This document shows, one piece after another, positions 58,833 through 64,000 of a stretch of 64,000 bases of DNA. A program made the position numbers and the translations under genes. Numbering within the stretch: position 1 is the stretch's first letter; every line of letters starts with the position of its first letter. Location of the stretch: contig NZ_CABSIF010000010.1 of assembly GCF_902477725.1 (NCBI RefSeq), forward strand, positions 62,001 to 126,000, written 5' to 3'. The notes beneath the pieces are model-generated. The model was not told the origin of the DNA. It saw only the letters and a program-made list of their open reading frames with translations, and did not search any database. This DNA is from an uncultured Desulfovibrio sp. (lineage in GTDB: Bacteria; Desulfobacterota; Desulfovibrionia; Desulfovibrionales; Desulfovibrionaceae).

Positions 58833-60251
58833 ATGCAGCCCCAACCTAACCAAAAAATTTACGAAATGCCCGATCCAGGCAAATTATCGACGGCGTCAGG
58901 GCGCGCGCCCAAAGACCTCTCCGCTTTTTTTGCCAAAGAAGGCGTATGTGCCCTCTCGCACGCCTTTGACGCCAAAATCGCCATGCACCCCGGCACCGGC
59001 GGCAACATGGTTGAGCCGGAAAGCATGCAGAGCCATATGGATCTGCTTTTGGCCTCGCCCCTCAAGGGCAAAACAGTGGCCTACATCCATGTGCCCTTTT
59101 GCCAGACGCATTGCCTCTACTGCGGGTTTTACAACAAGGCCTATCACGAAAGCGACAGCCGCCTGTATGCCGACGCCCTGCTGGCGGAGCTGCAAATGTG
59201 GCGTGAGCGCAAGGCCGTGCAGGGCACGCCGGTTCACGCTGTGTATTTTGGCGGCGGCACCCCCACAGCCCTTGAAGCGGAAGACCTCAAACGTATTCTT
59301 GAAGGAGTGCGCGAGGCGCTGCCGCTTGCCAACGACTGCGAAATTACGGTTGAAGGAAGGCTCACCAATTTCGGGCCTCGCAAAATGGAAGCCTGCCTTG
59401 AAGGCGGCGCGAATCGCTTTTCGCTGGGCGTGCAGAGCTTCCATACCTCCATCCGGCAGTCCATGGGGCGGCTTGGATCGCGCGAAGACATGGAGCGCGG
59501 CCTTGAGCAGCTTTTGAGCTACGATCAGGCCGCCGTCATTGTTGACCTTATTTACGGTTTCCCCAACCAGACGCTGGAACTCTGGCGCGAAGACATTGCC
59601 GTTGCGCAATCCCTCAACCTTGACGGGGCGGACTGCTACCAGCTCAATGTATACCGCCAGACCCCGCTTGGGCGCGGCATCGAACAGGGCAAGATTGCCC
59701 CCACGGCGGATATTCCCCTCCAGTCGGCCATGTACGCCGCAGCGGTGGAAGACATGGAAGGGGCCTTCTACCGTCGCCTTTCCCTCAGCCACTGGGCGCG
59801 CACCTCGCGCGAGCGCAACCTCTACAATCTGTACGTCAAGGCTTCGGCCAACTGCCTTGCTTTCGGCCCTGGCGCAGGGGGCAATCTGGGCGGGCACTTT
59901 TACATGAACAGCAGCAATTACGCAGAATGGCAGCAGGATGTTCGTGACGGACGCAAGCCTCTGGCCTTTGTGCAAAGCCCCCAGCGCCACTACTTCCTCT
60001 ACAGATCGGTTGCCGAGTGTATGGAGCAGGGCTGGATGGATGTAAAAGGCCTTGAGCGTCGTTTTGCCCTGCCTCTTGGTCAAATATGGGAGCCAGTGCT
60101 TGCCCAGTGGCAACGCGCCCAACTGCTTGAATGGCATGATGGCCGGGTGGTGCTCACCCTGGCCGGGCAATTCTGGCAGGTAAACCTCACACAACTTTTA
60201 CTCAATTTTCTCAAGGCGATGCTGGAGGAAAAGAATGTCGCTGCTGCGTAA
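58833..60251 (+). CDS. hutW: HutW-type radical-SAM haem utilisation protein
   Basis: HutW/ChuW enzymes open the haem ring without oxygen using S-adenosylmethionine, releasing iron anaerobically. Residues about 84-100 (VAYIHVPFCQTHCLYCGFYN) contain the CxxxCxxC that binds the 4Fe-4S cluster. GGGTPTALEAEDLKRIL (about 140), RFSLGVQSFHTSIRQSMGRL and VDLIYGFPNQTLELWREDI follow, as in HemN-like radical-SAM proteins. A HutW-specific C-terminal region with GPGAGGNLGGHFYMNSSNYA (about 345) completes it. 472 residues is normal. It overlaps the receptor gene by 17 bases, so uptake and degradation are co-expressed. Confidence 0.88.
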   Translation: MQPQPNQKIYEMPDPGKLSTASGRAPKDLSAFFAKEGVCALSHAFDAKIAMHPGTGGNMVEPESMQSHMDLLLASPLKGKTVAYIHVPFCQTHCLYCGFYNKAYHESDSRLYADALLAELQMWRERKAVQGTPVHAVYFGGGTPTALEAEDLKRILEGVREALPLANDCEITVEGRLTNFGPRKMEACLEGGANRFSLGVQSFHTSIRQSMGRLGSREDMERGLEQLLSYDQAAVIVDLIYGFPNQTLELWREDIAVAQSLNLDGADCYQLNVYRQTPLGRGIEQGKIAPTADIPLQSAMYAAAVEDMEGAFYRRLSLSHWARTSRERNLYNLYVKASANCLAFGPGAGGNLGGHFYMNSSNYAEWQQDVRDGRKPLAFVQSPQRHYFLYRSVAECMEQGWMDVKGLERRFALPLGQIWEPVLAQWQRAQLLEWHDGRVVLTLAGQFWQVNLTQLLLNFLKAMLEEKNVAAA

Positions 60252-62343
60252 ATTAAGCGCTCAGGCCCTGCCCTTGGGCCTTGCCGGGCTGCTGCTCTGG
60301 GGGGCACCGGCCCCGGCTCAGACCCTTGAGACGGAAACCGTCAAGGTTTCTGCCTCAAGGGTGGAAAAGGAACTGCTCGACGTGCCCATGTCGGTCAGCG
60401 TGGTCACCAAGGAACAGATCAAGGAATCGACAGCGACAACTGTCGGCGGCCTTCTGGAAGACGTGCCCGGCGTGCAGGTTGTCAATTCGGGCGCGCAGGG
60501 GCTGAAGCGCATATCCCTGCGCGGTGAAAACCCCACCCGCGTGCTTATTCTCATCGACGGGCAAAAAATTGCCGAAAACAAGTCCATGGACGGCACGCCC
60601 CTGCTCGTTGACCCGGCGATCATTGAACGCATTGAGGTCATCAAGGGGCCAGCTTCGGTGCTCTACGGCTCCGAAGCGCTGGGCGGCGTTGTAAACATCA
60701 TCACCAAGAAGGGCGGCACCAAGCCCATCCAGGGGCAGATAACCAGCAGCTACAACGGCTCAACCAAGGGCTTTGACGAAAGCCTGTCCATCTACGGCGC
60801 GTACAAGGGGTTCAAGTATCGCGCCACGGGGTTCAACACCTACCAGCACAATCTTTCCACGCCTGACGGCGAGGCCCCGCATTCAAAGTTCAAGGAGCAG
60901 TCAGGCTCCGCCTTCCTGAGCTACGACTTCAGCGACAAGTTCACCCTGGGCGGCTCCTACGAACAGTTTTACAGCGATGTCATGGCCGGAACCACGGAAG
61001 ACAATTCGTTTTACGTTGATATTTCCCCGTGGGAACGCAAAAAAGCCGCCGTCTTCATGGAGGCCAGGAACCTCACGCCCTTCCTGCCCAAGCTGCGGCT
61101 GGATGCCTTCTGGCAAAACACCCATAAAAAAATGCTCAACCATGTGGAGGCGAACTCCGGCACAACATCCGTACTCATGAACAACTACGCGGACAACACC
61201 AACGAGCAATGGGGCGCGAGCATGCAGAGCGACTGGGCTCTGGGCGAAAGCAACTACCTCATTGCCGGCTATGAATTCAACCGCGATGGGCTGGATGCCG
61301 ACACCAATACCTATTCCAACATGTCCATTCCCATTAACGCCTTCATGACCAGAAAAATCAATTCCCTCACGCACTACAAGTACGAGGGCTACATGGACAC
61401 GCATGCCGTGTACGGCCTCATGGAAACCAAGCTGCCGTGGGATTTCACCCTCAACTACGGCGTGCGCCAAACCTGGGTGCGCTCAACCATGAACACCGCA
61501 CGCGGCGACAAAGCCACAACATCCCAGATGATGGGCCCGCCTACCACCACGTATTCCAATCCCAGCGCTGGCGGCGAGGGCAGCACATGGGAATCGCAGC
61601 CGGTATTCAACCTTTCGCTCATGTGGCAGGGAATTGACGACATGACCTTGCGGGCCGGTTTTTCGCAGGGATTCAGGGTGCCCAACCTGCAGGAGAAATA
61701 TATCATCTCCAGCATGGGCGGCGGCACGGTTGAACCCAACTCCTCACTCAAACCCGAGCACTCCAACAACTGGGAAGTGGGCGCGCGCTACGCGGCTCAC
61801 GGGCTGGCCCTTGATGCGTCACTTTTCTATACCGTGGCTACGGACTACATTGCCACCGAACAGACCGGCAGCACTACCTACCGCTACCGCAACGTCAGCT
61901 CGGCCAAAACCCACGGCATGGAACTGAGCGGCAGCTATGACCTGCCCTTTGGCTTCACCCCCTACGTTTCCGCTACCTGGATGAAGCGCCAATATGACAA
62001 CGGCGACTACACCACGTGGAAAACCGGCGTTCCGGAATGGACAGGCCGGGCAGGCGTGCGCTCGCTCCACTCCGTCAACGACGACGTGGACATCATCGGC
62101 GATGTTTACGCCCGATTTGCCAGCCAGACCCAGACCGAAAGCGGCTCCAGCCGTATCGAATACAAGAACGATGCGTGGACAACGGCCAACGCCATGCTGG
62201 GTGTAAAGTTTGGCAAAGAAAAGCAGTACATGGTTGTGGGCGAAGTGCTTAACATTTTTAACCAAAAATACAGTCTTGAACCCAATGCCGCCATTTACGA
62301 ACCAGGGGTTCACGCCAACATCAAGGTAAGTGTGGAATTTTAA
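60235..62343 (+). CDS. TonB-dependent outer-membrane receptor, probably for haem
   Basis: A signal peptide (about 1-29, ends APAPAQ) is followed by a TonB-box-like LETETVKVSASR. The plug domain has VGGLLEDVPGVQVVNSG, ISLRGENPTRVLILIDGQKI and IERIEVIKGPASVLYGSEAL then GGVVNIITKKGG (about 50-165). A 22-strand barrel follows, and the chain ends in NIKVSVEF with the terminal phenylalanine needed for barrel insertion. 702 residues is typical of haem/haemoprotein receptors. Coupling to hutW supports haem as substrate; no clear FRAP-NPNL haem motif is present, so the substrate is inferred. Confidence 0.85.
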   Translation: MSLLRKLSAQALPLGLAGLLLWGAPAPAQTLETETVKVSASRVEKELLDVPMSVSVVTKEQIKESTATTVGGLLEDVPGVQVVNSGAQGLKRISLRGENPTRVLILIDGQKIAENKSMDGTPLLVDPAIIERIEVIKGPASVLYGSEALGGVVNIITKKGGTKPIQGQITSSYNGSTKGFDESLSIYGAYKGFKYRATGFNTYQHNLSTPDGEAPHSKFKEQSGSAFLSYDFSDKFTLGGSYEQFYSDVMAGTTEDNSFYVDISPWERKKAAVFMEARNLTPFLPKLRLDAFWQNTHKKMLNHVEANSGTTSVLMNNYADNTNEQWGASMQSDWALGESNYLIAGYEFNRDGLDADTNTYSNMSIPINAFMTRKINSLTHYKYEGYMDTHAVYGLMETKLPWDFTLNYGVRQTWVRSTMNTARGDKATTSQMMGPPTTTYSNPSAGGEGSTWESQPVFNLSLMWQGIDDMTLRAGFSQGFRVPNLQEKYIISSMGGGTVEPNSSLKPEHSNNWEVGARYAAHGLALDASLFYTVATDYIATEQTGSTTYRYRNVSSAKTHGMELSGSYDLPFGFTPYVSATWMKRQYDNGDYTTWKTGVPEWTGRAGVRSLHSVNDDVDIIGDVYARFASQTQTESGSSRIEYKNDAWTTANAMLGVKFGKEKQYMVVGEVLNIFNQKYSLEPNAAIYEPGVHANIKVSVEF

Positions 62344-62350
62344 ATCAGGT

Positions 62351-62406
62351 ATCCGCCCCTATATTGATATTGAATTTCGTATTCATTTTCTATATAAGGG
62401 GCGGAT
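62351..62406 (+). promoter_or_regulatory. Hairpin with candidate Fur box before the ECF transporter genes
   Basis: ATCCGCCCCT (62351-62360) pairs perfectly with AGGGGCGGAT (62397-62406). Between them lies GATATTGAATTTCGTATTC (62366-62384), matching 12 of 19 positions of the Fur consensus. It may be a partial terminator after the receptor plus an iron-controlled internal promoter. Confidence 0.4.
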
Positions 62407-62420
62407 ATTGGAGTTGCACC

Positions 62421-62966
62421 ATGAGTGAACTGGTCCATCGATACTGGAGCGCCCACGAGCTCGTTGTCATTGGGGTTTTTGCCGCTGCGGCCAAGGTTTC
62501 CACGCTGCTGGTGGCCTTGGCCGGGGGCGGCATGAATCCGGTTTCGCTGCTGCTGAAAAACCTGATCTACACGACCCTGCTGGTGGTAATGCTCTACAGG
62601 GTGCGCAAGGCAGGAACCTTGCTGTTGTTCTCGCTGGTCAGCATGCTCGTCAGCGCCCTGTTGCTGGGGGCCAGCATCACCCTGCTGCCCGCGATCTTGC
62701 TGGGCGCTCTCATGGCTGAGGCCTCTGTCGCCCTTTGCGGCGGTTACAGCCGGGCATGGGGCCCGGTGCTGGCCGTGGGCGTGTTCGACATTGCGAGCAG
62801 GGTCTGTTCGCTGGGAATTTCCTGGTTGTTCATGCGTGAAAACCCTTCCCTGCTCATGGCGGCTGTGCCGGTGGTCATACTGGGGTATCTGGGGGCGGCG
62901 GCGGGCCTGTTCACCGGGTACAACGCTGTAAAGGAGCTGCGCCATGCGGGCATTGTTCGACAATAA
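62421..62966 (+). CDS. ECF transporter substrate-binding (S) component, MptD-like
   Basis: ATG 62421 (MSELVHRYWSAHELVVIGVF) has GGAG upstream. The 181-residue membrane protein has about six transmembrane segments with small-residue motifs (VFAAAAKVSTLLVALAGGGM, LGASITLLPAILLGALMAEA). This is the layout of S components that bind a vitamin or cofactor for an energy-coupling-factor importer; it resembles the MptD family. It overlaps EcfT and follows the haem receptor, suggesting an inner-membrane step for haem, a haem product or a metal-cofactor. Substrate unproven. Confidence 0.7.
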   Translation: MSELVHRYWSAHELVVIGVFAAAAKVSTLLVALAGGGMNPVSLLLKNLIYTTLLVVMLYRVRKAGTLLLFSLVSMLVSALLLGASITLLPAILLGALMAEASVALCGGYSRAWGPVLAVGVFDIASRVCSLGISWLFMRENPSLLMAAVPVVILGYLGAAAGLFTGYNAVKELRHAGIVRQ

Positions 62967-63723
62967 CGCGGCAGACGCCGCAAGCTGGCTGCCCAAGGTG
63001 GACGCACGCGCAAAACTGGCCTTGAGCGTGGTGGCGGCAATCGGCTCCCTGGTTGTTTCAAACATTCAGGGGCAGTTGCTGCTTTGCGGATTTTCCATGT
63101 GCTACGCGCTTTCTCTGCGCAAACCCAAGGCGCTGCTCTGGGCATATCTTTTCTTTACCCTCATGTGCGGCATGGCAATGGGCTGCATGTGGATCATGGG
63201 ACAGTTCATGCCGTCGCTCAACAAAGCCGGATTTACAGGGCTTGTTGTTCCCTTTTTGCGTATGCTCACCATGCTGCACGTGGTTTTGCCCATGGCGCTT
63301 TCCACTCGTGTGCAGGATCTGCTCAATGCCTTGCGCGGCATGCGGCTGCCATTCTGCATCTATCTGCCCGCGGCGGTTGTAGTGCGCTTTATCCCCACCT
63401 TTCTGGCCGATGTGCAGCAGGTCACGGAATCGCTGCGGCTTCGGGGCTACAGACTTTCACCATGGGGTATTACCCGCCATCCGGTGCAGAGCATGCGACT
63501 GCTGTTCACTCCCCTGCTGTTCCGCTCGCTGCGCACATCAGAAGATCTTGGCATCGCGGCGGAGCTCAAGGGACTGGGCTACGGCAAAACCATGACCCCC
63601 TACAAAACTTGCCATTGGGCCCTGCGCGACACGCTGCTGCTGATTGCGGCCTGTGCAGTGCTGACGGCGGCTCTGACTCTGCAAATGCACCTGGGCGGAA
63701 CCAGCCTTGGAGGAATGCGCTAA
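62944..63723 (+). CDS. ecfT: ECF transporter transmembrane component, EcfT
   Basis: The scaffold that couples the ATPases to the S component. Four to six membrane segments are followed by the cytoplasmic coupling helices with Ala-Arg-Gly-like motifs: VTESLRLRGYRLSPWGITRH (about 160) and RTSEDLGIAAELKGLGYGKT (about 197). These correspond to the ARS/ARG signatures that contact EcfA. It overlaps the S-component gene by 23 bases and shares TAATG with the ATPase gene. 259 residues is normal. Confidence 0.85.
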   Translation: MRALFDNNAADAASWLPKVDARAKLALSVVAAIGSLVVSNIQGQLLLCGFSMCYALSLRKPKALLWAYLFFTLMCGMAMGCMWIMGQFMPSLNKAGFTGLVVPFLRMLTMLHVVLPMALSTRVQDLLNALRGMRLPFCIYLPAAVVVRFIPTFLADVQQVTESLRLRGYRLSPWGITRHPVQSMRLLFTPLLFRSLRTSEDLGIAAELKGLGYGKTMTPYKTCHWALRDTLLLIAACAVLTAALTLQMHLGGTSLGGMR

Positions 63724-64000
63724 TGCTGCGTTGTGAAAATGTCACCTACATCTATCCGCACCAGCTAGCCCCTGCCGTGCGCGACCTAAGCCTTGCGGTA
63801 GAGCCGGGCGAACTCGTGCTCTGCACCGGCGCAAGCGGATGCGGCAAATCCACACTTATCCGGCTGCTCAACGGCCTGTGCCCCCATTATTTCAGCGGTA
63901 CCCTGCAAGGCCGGGTGCTGGTCAACGGCACGCCCACTACGGAGCAGACCCCGCCCCAGCTTGCCCGTCAGGCCGGAACCCTGTTTCAGGACCCCGAGCA
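63723..64000 (+). CDS. ecfA: ECF transporter ATP-binding component (partial, runs off the window)
   Basis: ATG 63723 overlaps the EcfT stop. The visible 92 residues begin MLRCENVTYIYPHQLAPAVR and contain Walker A CTGASGCGKSTLIRLLNGLC (about 35-54) and the Q-loop GTLFQDPE just before the window ends. This is the N-terminal half of an ABC ATPase that powers the importer; signature and Walker B motifs lie beyond the edge. Confidence 0.85.
   Translation, partial: MLRCENVTYIYPHQLAPAVRDLSLAVEPGELVLCTGASGCGKSTLIRLLNGLCPHYFSGTLQGRVLVNGTPTTEQTPPQLARQAGTLFQDPE

Noticed and set aside
58896..60194. 432-codon leftward open frame
   Set aside because: Antisense to hutW, which carries the radical-SAM cluster motif and family-specific blocks.
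1..64000. CRISPR array
   Set aside because: No regularly spaced repeat-spacer pattern was seen. The only short periodic repeats are the 10-bp TTCCCA array and the 15-bp coding repeat.

Overview
Organism. The window looks like a chromosome segment of an anaerobic, moderately GC-rich delta-proteobacterium, most likely Desulfovibrionaceae. This is inferred from overall gene character: aspartate ammonia-lyase, oxygen-independent radical-SAM haem utilisation (HutW type), a class III ribonucleotide reductase tail in the phage, and a TonB receptor implying an outer membrane. No rRNA or other decisive marker is present. Layout. (1) 1-33420 is the right part of a temperate podovirus-like prophage; its left end and integrase lie outside the window. 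A leftward arm holds small genes, a tRNA-Leu-like RNA, a LexA/CI-type repressor and a divergent operator. The rightward lytic operon runs Cro-like regulator, CII-like regulator, cytosine-C5 methyltransferase, replication proteins, RusA resolvase, NrdD tail fragment, endolysin/holin, terminase, portal, scaffold, coat, tail tube and fibre, and three internal or ejected proteins ending in a 2282-residue polyvalent protein. A lysogenic-conversion tail follows: secreted protein, MazF/PemK-type toxin, YecR-like lipoprotein, small exported proteins, endonuclease I. The prophage stops at a 3' tRNA fragment (about 33388-33420). (2) 33421-52067 is a genomic island. It is bounded by a 20-bp direct repeat of the tRNA 3' end, with matching pairs of TGTTGGT arm-type sites 12 bp apart inside each end. 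It carries McrC-McrB (type IV restriction), a divergent HsdM-HsdS-HsdR type I system, and a leftward five-gene operon: GrpE-like factor, divergent Hsp70, classic AAA+ ATPase, degenerate J-domain/PH-like protein and a membrane-anchored peptidoglycan-binding protein. No intact integrase remains; an IS3-family remnant lies near the right end. (3) 52068-53700 is a decayed zone with an integrase pseudogene and small hypothetical genes. (4) 53700-64000 looks like core chromosome: Mg2+ P-type ATPase, aspartate ammonia-lyase, then haem utilisation (HutW, TonB receptor) followed by an ECF-type transporter (S, T and partial A components). How the genes work together. The prophage encodes a full head, short tail and lysis pathway plus surface or periplasmic conversion genes that may exclude other phages. 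The island stacks three barriers: modified-DNA restriction, type I restriction, and the chaperone-AAA operon. The last combines every part of an Hsp70 cycle with an unfoldase and an envelope anchor, inside a mobile defence island. It is my main candidate for an undescribed system.
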